Of a DNA stretch of 64,000 nt, positions 36,040 to 47,486 are shown piece by piece. The position numbers and the translations under genes are program-made. This DNA comes from Silvimonas amylolytica. GTDB taxonomy: Bacteria > Pseudomonadota > Gammaproteobacteria > Burkholderiales > Chitinibacteraceae. Location: contig NZ_BMLY01000007.1 in NCBI RefSeq assembly GCF_014645555.1, forward strand, positions 62,001-126,000, in the 5' to 3' direction. Position 1 is the stretch's first letter; each line of letters begins with the position of its first letter. The notes beneath the pieces are model-generated. The model had not been told where the DNA came from. It ran no database searches and saw nothing but the letters and a program-made list of their open reading frames with translations.

Positions 36040-36726
36040 ATGCCAGCCAACATCCTGCTTGTCGAAGACGAACCAGCCATCCAGGAACTGATTTCATTCA
36101 ACCTGACCCAGGCCGGCCACCATGTGATGCGCGCCGATTCAGCCGAATCTGCCGCTCATATCGTTCGTAACGCCCTGCCTGACCTGATCCTGCTGGACTG
36201 GATGCTGCCCGGCATGACCGGCATTGAATTTGCCCGCAAACTGCGCGGCGAAGAGCGCACCCGCCAGATTCCGCTGATCATGCTGACCGCGCGATCAGAC
36301 GAACAAGACAAGATCATTGGCCTGGATACCGGTGCCGATGATTACATCACCAAGCCATTCAGCCCGCGTGAACTGCAGGCACGGATCAAATCCGTGTTGC
36401 GCCGCCGTTCCCCGCAAGTGACCGATGATCTGGTTGAAGTACAAGGTCTGCGCCTTGATCCGACAACCCACCGTGTCACCGGCAATGGCGACCCGATTGA
36501 TCTGGGCCCTACCGAGTTCCGTCTGCTGCATTTCTTCATGACCCACCCGGAACGCGTGCATTCCCGTGCGCAGTTGCTGGATCAAGTCTGGGGTGATCAC
36601 GTGTTTGTAGAAGAACGCACTGTGGATGTGCACATCCGCCGCCTGCGTTCTGCCCTGGAAACCAGCGGTTATGATCGCCTGATCCAGACTGTGCGCGGCA
36701 CCGGCTACCGTCTCTCCGCGCAGTAA
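36040..36726 (+). CDS. phoB: Phosphate regulon response regulator PhoB
   Basis: An OmpR-family regulator of 228 residues: phosphoacceptor D53 ([11 protein letters not shown]), conserved Lys in [11 protein letters not shown], and a winged-helix domain with [20 protein letters not shown] and [12 protein letters not shown], all close to PhoB. It activates genes for phosphate scavenging under phosphate limitation. The ATG at 36040 ([11 protein letters not shown]) has GAGG nine bases upstream; an earlier start would add 26 unconserved residues. phoR follows. Confidence 0.94.
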   Translation: MPANILLVEDEPAIQELISFNLTQAGHHVMRADSAESAAHIVRNALPDLILLDWMLPGMTGIEFARKLRGEERTRQIPLIMLTARSDEQDKIIGLDTGADDYITKPFSPRELQARIKSVLRRRSPQVTDDLVEVQGLRLDPTTHRVTGNGDPIDLGPTEFRLLHFFMTHPERVHSRAQLLDQVWGDHVFVEERTVDVHIRRLRSALETSGYDRLIQTVRGTGYRLSAQ

Positions 36727-36740
36727 GGTCCAGGAAAATT

Positions 36741-36769
36741 TTCCACCAGTCAGATAGGGGCTGGTGGAA
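36741..36769. repeat. Inverted repeat in the phoB-phoR gap
   Basis: TTCCACCAG at 36741-36749 and CTGGTGGAA at 36761-36769 are exact complements separated by 11 bases. No T tract follows. It may form an mRNA hairpin that sets the phoB:phoR ratio. Confidence 0.6.
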
Positions 36770-36899
36770 GAATCGTAATAAAATCGTGCCAATCTCGACC
36801 GCATAAGACGCGCAGATCAAAGCTGGCAGGTGCCAACGCCTTTGCCTGCCCGGTTTTGTCAGCGCCTCTAAACCTGTCCCGCTTTTCCGGATTTTTTCG

Positions 36900-38189
36900 A
36901 TGATTTGGCTGCGCTCGACCATTTATTACCTCTGCATTTTGCTGTTCGCCCTGATTGTTTCTGCTGCTGCCGGCCCGGTTTGGGGCTTGTCGTTGGCGGC
37001 GGGCATTCTGGGCATTGCCACCGCATTTCATCTCTATAACCTTGCCCGCTTGCTGCGCTGGATGAAAAACCCGCGCGTCGATAACGTGCCGGGCAGCTTT
37101 TTGCTCTGGCAGGACGTGTTCGATCGCCTGTACGAGCAAGTACGTTCGCAACGCAAAACGCAAGATCGCCTGGCTCACATGCTCGAGCGCTTTACCAGTG
37201 CCGGTGAAGCCTTGCCTGATGGCGTGATCATGCTGGATGAGCATGACCGCGTGGAATGGTGCAACCAGGCCGCCAGCCAGCATCTGGGCATTGATCGTGT
37301 CACTGACATCTGGCAGATCGTCACCAACATCGTGCGTCAGCCCAGCCTGCGTGAATACCTGCGCATGCAGGATTTCGCCCACCCGTTGATGCTGCGGACT
37401 ACCCGGCCGCAAGAACAAGTGCTGTCGGTCCAGCTGGTGCCGTTTGATACCACGCGCAAACTACTGTTATCCCGCGACATCACCCAGCTTGATCGCGTCC
37501 AGACTGTGCACCGCGACTTCATCGCCAACGTCTCGCACGAGTTGCGCACACCGCTGACGGTGGTCGGTGGCTTCATCGAAACCATGATCGATATGCCGGA
37601 TCTGGAGGAAGCCACACGCCGGCAGCAGTTGCAGCTGATGTACGATCAAACCCAGCGCATGCAGCGCCTGGTAGATGATCTGTTGACGCTGTCACGCCTG
37701 GAAAACGGCCAACAGATGAAAGAAGAAGAAGTCGATGTGCCACAACTGATGCGTCTAATGCATGACGAAGCAGTGGGTCTCTCGCAAGGCCGGCACGAAG
37801 TGCGCATCGGCACGCTGGCCCCGGCACGCTTGATTGGTAACCATGACGAGTTGCATTCGGCGTTTGGCAACCTGGTCTCCAACGCCATCCGCTATACGCC
37901 GCAGGGTGGCGTCATCACCATCAACTGGGTAGTCGACAACGAACAACCTGTGTTCAGCGTGCAGGACACCGGGATTGGCGTCGCACCGGAACACGTCCCA
38001 CGCCTGACTGAACGGTTCTACCGGGTGGATCGCGGTCGCTCCCGTTCCACGGGGGGTACCGGTCTGGGGCTGGCGATCGTCAAACACATTTTGCAGCGGC
38101 ACCAAGCGCAACTGGCGGTGAAGTCCCGCCTGGGCGAAGGCAGCGAATTTTCGGTGCGCTTCCCGCCGCATCGCTTGCTGGCAGACTGA
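36900..38189 (+). CDS. phoR: Phosphate regulon sensor histidine kinase PhoR
   Basis: A 429-residue inner-membrane kinase: two closely spaced N-terminal membrane segments (about residues 7-45) without a real periplasmic domain, a PAS domain (about 95-195), HisKA with RDFIANVSHELRTPLTVV, and an ATPase domain with VQDTGIGVAPEHVPRL and GGTGLGLAIVKHIL. Lack of a periplasmic sensor and the length match PhoR, which senses phosphate through PstSCAB/PhoU. It pairs with phoB upstream; pst and phoU genes are not in the window. Confidence 0.93.
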   Translation: MIWLRSTIYYLCILLFALIVSAAAGPVWGLSLAAGILGIATAFHLYNLARLLRWMKNPRVDNVPGSFLLWQDVFDRLYEQVRSQRKTQDRLAHMLERFTSAGEALPDGVIMLDEHDRVEWCNQAASQHLGIDRVTDIWQIVTNIVRQPSLREYLRMQDFAHPLMLRTTRPQEQVLSVQLVPFDTTRKLLLSRDITQLDRVQTVHRDFIANVSHELRTPLTVVGGFIETMIDMPDLEEATRRQQLQLMYDQTQRMQRLVDDLLTLSRLENGQQMKEEEVDVPQLMRLMHDEAVGLSQGRHEVRIGTLAPARLIGNHDELHSAFGNLVSNAIRYTPQGGVITINWVVDNEQPVFSVQDTGIGVAPEHVPRLTERFYRVDRGRSRSTGGTGLGLAIVKHILQRHQAQLAVKSRLGEGSEFSVRFPPHRLLAD

Positions 38190-38466
38190 AAAACCTGCGA
38201 AACCGGTCACTTGCGCCGTGCAAAATCGGTTCAGCAGTCGCCAATTTCGCTTAAAAACGCGCTTTCATCGGGAAAACCCCGACTTCACTGTTTTATTTCC
38301 AGGGCAGAGCCCCATATACTATCGGTCCGTCGGGCTTATCTGATGCGCCGACGGGGCGAAATCTTCAAAGTGATTGCATGTCAAACCGCTATACATGGCG
38401 GATAATGACAAATGAGTCTGGCGATCACGCCCTTTTATGACAACGTATGAATTTGAGGTGAATGCA

Positions 38467-39546
38467 ATGAGTAGAATCGCTGCCATCAAGCCCTTCGGGC
38501 AACGTATCTGGCTGGATAACCTGTCCCGTGGTCTGTTGAAGTCTGGCGAACTGGCTCGTCTGATTCAAGAAGATGACATCGCAGGTGTGACATCCAACCC
38601 GGCGATCTTCTACAAGTCCATCAGCTCCGACCCGCTCTACACTGGCGACCTGGCTGAACTGAAGAAGCAAGACCTGACCGCAGAACAACGCTACGAAGCA
38701 CTGGTTGTGCCGGATATCCAGGCCACTTGCGATCTGACCGCCCCGCTGTACCGCGACACCAAGGGCCTGGACGGCTATGTCAGCCTGGAAGTTTCCCCGC
38801 ACCTGGCGAACAACGCGCAAGGCACCATCGACAACGCCAAGCGCCTGTGGGCAGCTATCAACCGTCCGAACGCCATGATCAAGGTTCCGGCGACTTCCGC
38901 TGGCGTGATCGCGTTTGAAGAACTGATTGCTTCGGGCATCAACGTGAACATCACCCTGATGTTCAACCTGGTTCATGTGGACGACGTGCTGAACGCCTAC
39001 GTCCGTGGCCTGGAAGCCCGTATCGCTGCTGGCCAGCCGGTTGATCACATCCGCGCTGTGGCCTCGGTGTTCCTGTCCCGCGTTGACACCCTGATCGACA
39101 AGAAGCTGGAAGAGATTGGTTCCGCTGAAGCCAAGGCCCTGCAAGGCAAGGTTGCGATCTCCTTCGTCAAAGTGGCTTACCAGCACTACAAGAAGCTGTT
39201 CCACGGCAGCCGCTTTGCTGATCTGAAGGCCAAGGGCGCTCACCCGCAACGCCTGCTGTGGGCTTCCACCGGCACCAAGAACGCCGCTTTCCGCGACACC
39301 ATGTACGTGGAAGAGCTGATCGGCCCGGAAACCGTGAACACGGTGCCGGATGCCACCCTGAACGCATTCCGCGATCACGGCGTTGCTGCTGACAAGCTGG
39401 AAACCAACACTGAAGCCGCTGTTGAAGTGATGGCCCAACTGCGCAAGCTGGGTATCAACTACAACCTGGCCGGCGAGCAACTGCAGTCTGAAGGTCTGAA
39501 GCTGTTTGATGAAGCTTTCGACAAGCTGCTGGAACTGACCAAGTAA
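38467..39546 (+). CDS. tal: Transaldolase
   Basis: Transaldolase moves a dihydroxyacetone unit between sugar phosphates in the pentose phosphate pathway. The 359-residue protein belongs to the larger subfamily often annotated TalB-type 2: IWLDNLSRGLLKSGELARL, GVTSNPAIFYKSI, and the Schiff-base lysine in AMIKVPATSAG, with IASGINVNITLMF. The ATG at 38467 follows GAGGTGA. The codon choice is strongly biased (CTG, GGC, ATC), suggesting high expression. It is monocistronic, ended by the terminator at 39565-39593. Confidence 0.96.
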   Translation: MSRIAAIKPFGQRIWLDNLSRGLLKSGELARLIQEDDIAGVTSNPAIFYKSISSDPLYTGDLAELKKQDLTAEQRYEALVVPDIQATCDLTAPLYRDTKGLDGYVSLEVSPHLANNAQGTIDNAKRLWAAINRPNAMIKVPATSAGVIAFEELIASGINVNITLMFNLVHVDDVLNAYVRGLEARIAAGQPVDHIRAVASVFLSRVDTLIDKKLEEIGSAEAKALQGKVAISFVKVAYQHYKKLFHGSRFADLKAKGAHPQRLLWASTGTKNAAFRDTMYVEELIGPETVNTVPDATLNAFRDHGVAADKLETNTEAAVEVMAQLRKLGINYNLAGEQLQSEGLKLFDEAFDKLLELTK

Positions 39547-39564
39547 TTGCGGTCAACGTCCAAT

Positions 39565-39593
39565 AAAAAACCGGCCTTCATGGCCGGTTTTTT
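39565..39593 (+). terminator. Bidirectional terminator between tal and the convergent secreted-protein gene
   Basis: AAAAAACCGGCC (39565-39576) is the exact complement of GGCCGGTTTTTT (39582-39593). It can end both converging transcripts. Confidence 0.92.
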
Positions 39594-39630
39594 CATGTCT
39601 GCACTTTGCGCTAAAACGACAAAACGCAGC

Positions 39631-40068
39631 TCAGCCCCAGCGAAATGGCGTTACCCGCGTCAGATAGGCCACGACGGTCTCTGTGCGCTGCCGGCCAAAG
39701 AACACGGAAACCACTTGCGACAACAGCGAACGCTGTTCTGCTGGCGCACACTCATCCGCAGCGTGGGCCACGCGGCATTCGCAACCACTAATGCGGCCAT
39801 CGGGCGCGACCGTCACGGTATTGGCACCGATCTTGCACCAGTCAGCATCACCTGCCAGCTGGATATGGTCGACGTCATACAGGTTGGATGAAGTGATGCC
39901 AGCGCGGATGGTGTAAAAGTCGTGCTCGCCATCCCAGGCTTTGACATCCTGCATGCTGTGATTGATCACCCGTCCGTTAAACGGCCACGCGGTATACATG
40001 GCTTGTGCCGGTGCGGCGACAAGCAAGAGCAACCCGGCCACACCACTTGCCAATGCAATGCGATTCAT
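39631..40068 (-). CDS. Secreted hypothetical protein
   Basis: A 145-residue protein with a clear signal peptide (IALASGVAGLLLLVAAPAQA, cleavage before MYTAW). The mature part is rich in Asp/His/Ala with four cysteines clustered in WCKIGANT and SGCECRVAHAADECAP, consistent with disulfides or metal binding in the periplasm. I do not recognise the family. The start at 40068 was chosen over one 36 bases upstream because it begins the signal peptide directly; the ribosome site is weak. An unusual inverted-repeat element lies 140 bases upstream. Confidence 0.7.
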   Translation of the reverse strand: MNRIALASGVAGLLLLVAAPAQAMYTAWPFNGRVINHSMQDVKAWDGEHDFYTIRAGITSSNLYDVDHIQLAGDADWCKIGANTVTVAPDGRISGCECRVAHAADECAPAEQRSLLSQVVSVFFGRQRTETVVAYLTRVTPFRWG

Positions 40069-40204
40069 TGTTGTCTTTGTCTGTATTGATAGAGCGGACG
40101 TCATTTACAGCAAGAATCGGGCCAGCTTGCAAAACATGTGTTTAATCAGTCACATGGCGACGACCAGCAGCTTGACGACGAGAATCGGATGGCATAATGG
40201 TGAT

Positions 40205-40316
40205 TATTTGTCGCCATGTAGCGACACCCTCCATTGTCCTTCTCAGGCAATCCCGCAAAATCAGGACATTAGCATTGTCGCCACAAGGCGACACTGCATC
40301 AGGCGAGCGACAAATA
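40205..40316. repeat. 112-bp nested inverted-repeat element
   Basis: The ends are perfect 10-bp inverted repeats, TATTTGTCGC (40205-40214) and GCGACAAATA (40307-40316). Inside are two related 19-bp palindromes, 40208-40226 and 40275-40293, each TTGTCGCCA-N4-GCGACA, and an outer pair TGTCCT/AGGACA at about 40234 and 40263. The unit is noncoding and lies between the chitinase terminator and the secreted-protein gene. It could be a tandem operator, a structured RNA or a miniature mobile element. Confidence 0.6.
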
Positions 40317-40342
40317 CCGACGAATGGACGAAGACCATTCAT

Positions 40343-40371
40343 GAAAAAAAGGCGGGTCAGAACGACCCGCC
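40343..40371 (-). terminator. Rho-independent terminator after the chitinase gene
   Basis: GGCGGGTC (40351-40358) pairs with GACCCGCC (40364-40371); on the minus strand seven T residues follow. It lies 60 bases beyond the chitinase stop. Confidence 0.88.
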
Positions 40372-40430
40372 TTGCATGTTTGATGGCTGGCAAACCAGTC
40401 AAGCCAGTTTGCCAAACCATTCAAAGCACC

Positions 40431-43163
<2,733 letters not shown>

Positions 43164-43745
43164 GGTTCAGTCTCCAATCCGTTTAATCTCTGTCGCGATG
43201 ATCCGTTCTTGTATCTGACGGACCTTGATGGCGCCGTTTTTGTAAGGAAACAAAGATTCGGCGCCGAACCCGCCAAGGCGTTTATGGCCATTTCGCGGGT
43301 GCGATATCGATTAGCGGTATGGGGCAGAAAGGTGTCAAGACGGACAGCCATCACGGGTTTTGTGCGGTTTTCTGCCAGCAATACCAGTGCTCGCCCGGCG
43401 CTTTGTTGCAATGCAGCACAAACAGGATCAGCGGAAGTATCGGGCCGATACATTGCTTGTTTTTGCCCATATTGCGCATGCTGCACCACAAAAAAAGCAG
43501 TTACTGATGGATGGGCCGCCGATACCAGTGAACCGGCCACCACCGCTGGTCTGCGACAGCCGGATGTCAACCAGATGAAGTTTTATTGAATAACCAACAC
43601 TGGCATACAGCAAACTACTTACAAAACTTACGGGCATGCTTGATCTATCGGCAATCCGGATGCCGTCGGGAAGCGCACCACCCCACATGCTTGAGCAGAT
43701 GACCAGATTCTGATAAAACCCGAGTTCATTACTCAGGTTTTATTC
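43164..43745. other. Divergent intergenic region between the chitinase and queD
   Basis: A 582-bp region with no convincing gene. It includes a 15-base palindrome GTATCGG-G-CCGATAC at 43437-43451, a possible operator for chitinase control, and a hairpin next to the queD start (43715-43741). A 136-codon minus frame crosses it but has no ribosome site or family features. Confidence 0.5.
43715..43741 (+). promoter_or_regulatory. Hairpin overlapping the queD ribosome-binding region
   Basis: AAAACCCGAGT (43715-43725) pairs with ACTCAGGTTTT (43731-43741), one mismatch, loop TCATT. Its right arm includes the AGG that would act as the queD ribosome site, 9 bases before the ATG. It could restrain translation or end an upstream transcript. 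Confidence 0.5.
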
Positions 43746-44342
43746 ATGCTGATCCGCAAGCTATTCAAGTTTGAAAGCGCGCATATCGTGCGCAATTGTT
43801 CATCCGACCGCTGTCGGCGTTCCATCCACGGCCACAGTTACAAAGTGGAAGTGCTGCTGGAAGCGCACGCGCTGGATAACGGCCAGATGGTGTACGACTT
43901 CGGCTTGATGAAGGGCACCATCAAGGACGTCATCGACGCGTTTGATCACGCGATCTGTTTCTGGGACAAGGACGATCCTGAGTACATTCGACTGTCGCAA
44001 GAGTTCTCTGCCCGCTGGATCAGCGTGCCGGTGTCGCCCTCTGCCGAGCAATTTGCGCGCATTTTCTTTGTCGTGATCGACGCCATTCTCAAGAACACCG
44101 TCATGCGTAACGGTGAGAGCGATGTGCGCCTGCATTCGGTAATCGCCCATGAAACCGAAACCGGCTACGCCCAGGCATTCCGGGAAGACGCAGAAAACGC
44201 GCGTATGGGTCTGATCAAACTCGAAGACCTGGTCTTTTCTGAGCAAGTGAAAGCGGAATGGCATGATCCAAAGATGATGGACAAACTCATTGCCGGTGAG
44301 CCCTTCGTCAACCCGGATGTGCCTTTGCAAGTACAGGGCTGA
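43746..44342 (+). CDS. queD: 6-carboxytetrahydropterin synthase QueD (PTPS family)
   Basis: QueD converts dihydroneopterin triphosphate to 6-carboxytetrahydropterin, an early step to queuosine in tRNA. The 198-residue protein has FKFESAHIVRNCSSDRCRRS with the catalytic cysteine region, the zinc ligands in IHGHSYKVEV, and DFGLMKGTIKDVIDAFDHAI with the third histidine. It is longer than the 120-residue E. coli enzyme: an extra C-terminal segment after HETETGYAQAF. This larger form is known in betaproteobacteria. A hairpin covers the ribosome site. Confidence 0.87.
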   Translation: MLIRKLFKFESAHIVRNCSSDRCRRSIHGHSYKVEVLLEAHALDNGQMVYDFGLMKGTIKDVIDAFDHAICFWDKDDPEYIRLSQEFSARWISVPVSPSAEQFARIFFVVIDAILKNTVMRNGESDVRLHSVIAHETETGYAQAFREDAENARMGLIKLEDLVFSEQVKAEWHDPKMMDKLIAGEPFVNPDVPLQVQG

Positions 44343-44410
44343 ACCTCGGCGGAGACCTGCTGTAGGCCCCTTTGGTCTGAACTATATTGATCAGAAAGAG
44401 GGGTTACGCC

Positions 44411-44785
44411 ATGTCTACGGATGAATCCATCAAGTCGCCCGAAGCGGTTGTGCAGGCGCAACTCGATGCCTACAACGACCACGACACAGATCGTTTTGTC
44501 GCCTGTTATGCGGAAGACGTGCGCGTTGCGGGCTGGCCTTCCAACGAGACGCGCATGGAAGGACGCTATGCGCTGGCCGCGTTCTACCGGTTACATCGCT
44601 TTAACCGGCCGACACTCAAAGCCGAACTGCAAAACCGCATTGTGTTTGGTAATACGGTCATTGATCACGAGATCATTACCGGCCTGGAAAATCACACTGT
44701 GACCGCTGTGGCGATCTATCGTGTGGATAACGACCTGATCAGCAGCGTGCATTTTGTGGAACGACCACCGGTACCGGATCGCTGA
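44411..44785 (+). CDS. SnoaL/NTF2-like protein (steroid delta-isomerase type)
   Basis: A 124-residue protein with the NTF2 cone fold pattern: a helix with VVQAQLDAYNDHDTDRFVAC, the YAEDVRVAGWP strand, and the closing strands VTAVAIYRVDNDLISSVHF. Such proteins include ketosteroid isomerases, hydrolases and binding proteins, and the substrate cannot be inferred. The start at 44411 follows GAGGGGTT. It follows queD by 68 bases and converges on hda with an 18-base gap. Confidence 0.82.
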   Translation: MSTDESIKSPEAVVQAQLDAYNDHDTDRFVACYAEDVRVAGWPSNETRMEGRYALAAFYRLHRFNRPTLKAELQNRIVFGNTVIDHEIITGLENHTVTAVAIYRVDNDLISSVHFVERPPVPDR

Positions 44786-44803
44786 GCGCGATCGGTCTGA
44801 TGC

Positions 44804-45475
44804 TCAAACGTGGCGATCACCCGCAAGAACATCCCGAATCAGTGGCACCGTGACCGGGCGCTTGGTAGACAGCGCATACCGGTTGGCCTGGTCCAGCACC
44901 GCCCGCAAGCTGGCCAGATCACGCGCGGTGTGGCGCAACAGATAGTCGGCCACTTCTGGCGGTAACTCAAAACCCGCTTCTCGCGCTTGCGCCTTGAGCG
45001 CCGCAATTTTGTCTGCGTCAGACAACGCCTTGAGTTGGTACACAAGGCCCCAACCCAGACGAGTGGTCAGATCATCCCGCAAATCAAGCTGCATGGGCGG
45101 TAACGATCCGGCCGCGAGTAAACGGCCACTGCCTTCGCGCAAGGTGTTGTAGTGGTCAAACAACCGGATCTGCTGGTCCGGATCAAGCGCTCCGACGTTA
45201 TCCACAATCAGCGCTGCGGCCGGGTCGATGAAATCTGGCAGCGTTTCGCGCGCAGCGTTGATGTACAGCGCGCCGGCAAGGCGGCGAGCGGCAGCATCCA
45301 GCAAGTAAGATTTGCCCACGCCGTCACCACCCCACAGGTACAAAAAGCGGATGTCCGTCGCACCAGCCGCCCACTCGGCCAGCATGAACAGCGGTTCTGC
45401 GTTCTCGCCCGGCACAAAACCTTCGAAGCTGGGTGGCTGCGGCAGATACAGGTCAAGAATCAGTTGTTCGCTCAT
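44804..45475 (-). CDS. hda: DnaA regulatory inactivator Hda
   Basis: Hda, with the DNA-loaded sliding clamp, stimulates DnaA-ATP hydrolysis and prevents re-initiation. The 223-residue DnaA-like AAA+ protein has an N-terminal clamp-binding motif (QLILDLYLP), Walker A WGGDGVGKSYLLDA, a Walker B-like strand AAALIVDNVGALD and the C-terminal arginine-finger region. It lacks the DnaA DNA-binding domain. The start MSEQLILDL follows GGAGGG. It is divergent from purM, as in other betaproteobacteria. Confidence 0.93.
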   Translation of the reverse strand: MSEQLILDLYLPQPPSFEGFVPGENAEPLFMLAEWAAGATDIRFLYLWGGDGVGKSYLLDAAARRLAGALYINAARETLPDFIDPAAALIVDNVGALDPDQQIRLFDHYNTLREGSGRLLAAGSLPPMQLDLRDDLTTRLGWGLVYQLKALSDADKIAALKAQAREAGFELPPEVADYLLRHTARDLASLRAVLDQANRYALSTKRPVTVPLIRDVLAGDRHV

Positions 45476-45765
45476 GCGCCCTCCTCTTTTTGCCAGGCGC
45501 AGGCGTGCCCCGCCACCGGTTGCACGAAGGCAACCTGACGATTTTGCAGGCAAAACAGACGGGGAGTCGGGCGTTTCATCTAAAGATGCGGTAAAATACT
45601 GGCCTTTTGTAGACCGGGCTTTTTGGCAAAAAGGCTGTCAATTCTAGCCGCAACGAGGCAATCCCGCCACGAACGGGGTAATCGGCCCGTTTAAACGGCA
45701 CTTTCAGCCACCAACCAGCCCCCGCAGCAGACCTGCCACCTGATCTGGACCACGAGGCCATACGC

Positions 45766-46809
45766 ATGACCACCACCCCCACCGGCTTGAGCTACCGCGA
45801 CGCAGGCGTTGATATCGACGCGGGCGATCAACTTGTTGAAAACATCAAACCGTATGCCAAGCGCACGATGCGTCCGGAAGTGCTGGGCGGCCTCGGCGGC
45901 TTTGGCGCCATGGTGGAAATCTCCAAGAAATACAAAGAACCTGTACTGGTTTCCGGTACGGATGGCGTGGGCACCAAGCTCAAGCTGGCGTTTGAACTGA
46001 ACCGTCACGACACCGTGGGTATCGACCTCGTTGCCATGAGCGTGAACGACATTCTGGTGCAAGGCGCAGAACCGTTGTTTTTCCTGGATTACTTTGCCTG
46101 CGGCAAGCTTGATGTCGATGCAGCCACCGAAGTGATCCGTGGCATTGCCCATGGCTGTGAACAAGCCGGTTGCGCCCTGATCGGCGGCGAAACCGCTGAA
46201 ATGCCAGGCATGTACCCGGTGGGCGAATACGATCTGGCCGGCTTTGCAGTGGGTGTTGTCGAAAAAGCCAACATCATCACTGGCAAGACCATCAAGCCGG
46301 GCGATGTCGTACTGGGCCTGGCTTCCAATGGCGCGCACTCCAACGGTTATTCGCTGGTTCGCAAGATTTTGCATCTCTCTGAAGCCGACTACGCAGCTGA
46401 ATTCGAAAACGGCAAGTCGCTGGCTGATGTCGTGATGGCACCGACCCGCATCTACGTGAAGCCGCTCTTGAAGCTGATGCAAACCCTGCCGGTCAAGGGC
46501 ATGGCCCACATTACCGGCGGTGGCATCTCTGAAAACGTGCCGCGCGTTCTGCCGGAAAATACAGTGGCACAGATTGACGCCAAGAGCTGGGCCATGCCCA
46601 AGCTGTTCCAGTGGCTGCAAGAGAAAGGCGGTGTCGCTGCGGCGGAAATGTACCGCACCTTCAACTGCGGTATCGGCATGGTCGTGATCATTGGCGCCAA
46701 ACACGCCGATGAAGCCACCAAACTGCTGCAGGCCGAAGGCGAAACCGTCTACCGTATCGGCGCCGTACGCGAACGTAACGGCGACGAACACCAGACCCAG
46801 GTCGCCTGA
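45766..46809 (+). CDS. purM: Phosphoribosylformylglycinamidine cyclo-ligase PurM
   Basis: PurM (AIR synthetase) closes the imidazole ring in purine synthesis using ATP. The 347-residue protein has [20 protein letters not shown], the glycine-rich [35 protein letters not shown] and [11 protein letters not shown]. It is followed by purN at 68 bases, forming a purine pair. The 290-base gap upstream, shared with hda, must hold both promoters; no PurR box was recognised. Confidence 0.97.
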   Translation: MTTTPTGLSYRDAGVDIDAGDQLVENIKPYAKRTMRPEVLGGLGGFGAMVEISKKYKEPVLVSGTDGVGTKLKLAFELNRHDTVGIDLVAMSVNDILVQGAEPLFFLDYFACGKLDVDAATEVIRGIAHGCEQAGCALIGGETAEMPGMYPVGEYDLAGFAVGVVEKANIITGKTIKPGDVVLGLASNGAHSNGYSLVRKILHLSEADYAAEFENGKSLADVVMAPTRIYVKPLLKLMQTLPVKGMAHITGGGISENVPRVLPENTVAQIDAKSWAMPKLFQWLQEKGGVAAAEMYRTFNCGIGMVVIIGAKHADEATKLLQAEGETVYRIGAVRERNGDEHQTQVA

Positions 46810-46877
46810 TCGCAGTTCAGGATGTGAGGTGCGCGGGGGCTTCCTGCACACCTCACCCCACTCCTCCCGCGCCTCTC

Positions 46878-47486
46878 ATGTCCAAAAACATCGTCATTCT
46901 GGTTTCCGGTCGCGGCAGCAATATGCGCAAGATCGTCGAAGCCGCCATTCCCGGTGCCCGCATTGCTGCTGTCATCTCTAACCGCCCAACCGCGGAAGGG
47001 CTGACCTGGGCAGAAGAGCGCGGCATTGCCACGGCTGCGCTGGATCACCGCAACTTTGACAGCCGGGACGCGTTTGATGCCGAGTTGGCCAAACTGATTG
47101 ACAGCCATGCACCAGACCTCGTAGTGCTGGCCGGTTTCATGCGTATTCTCACGCCGGGCTTCGTTAATCACTACCAAGGTCGCCTGATTAACGTCCACCC
47201 CTCGCTACTGCCTGCATTTACCGGTCTGAACACACATCAACGCGCAATCGACGAGGGTGTGAAGCTGGCGGGTTGCACCATCCACTTCGTCACCGCAGAA
47301 CTCGATCACGGCCCGATCATTGCGCAAGCTGCCGTACCGGTTCTGGAAGACGACACCGCAGAACGCCTGGCTGAACGCGTGCTGCAAGAAGAACACGAAC
47401 TCTACCCGCTGGCCGTACGCTGGTTTGTGGAAAACCGGCTGACCATTGATGGCCACCGGGTACATGTGAGCCCGGCGCACGCATGA
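46878..47486 (+). CDS. purN: Phosphoribosylglycinamide formyltransferase PurN
   Basis: PurN transfers a formyl group from 10-formyltetrahydrofolate to GAR. The 202-residue protein shows IVILVSGRGSNMRKIVE and FMRILTPGFVN. The catalytic Asn-His pair is in INVHPSLLPAF, and the catalytic Asp lies in ELDHGPIIAQAAVPV. The start MSKNIVIL at 46878 was chosen over an upstream in-frame start without similarity. Its stop overlaps the next gene (ATGA). Confidence 0.96.
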   Translation: MSKNIVILVSGRGSNMRKIVEAAIPGARIAAVISNRPTAEGLTWAEERGIATAALDHRNFDSRDAFDAELAKLIDSHAPDLVVLAGFMRILTPGFVNHYQGRLINVHPSLLPAFTGLNTHQRAIDEGVKLAGCTIHFVTAELDHGPIIAQAAVPVLEDDTAERLAERVLQEEHELYPLAVRWFVENRLTIDGHRVHVSPAHA

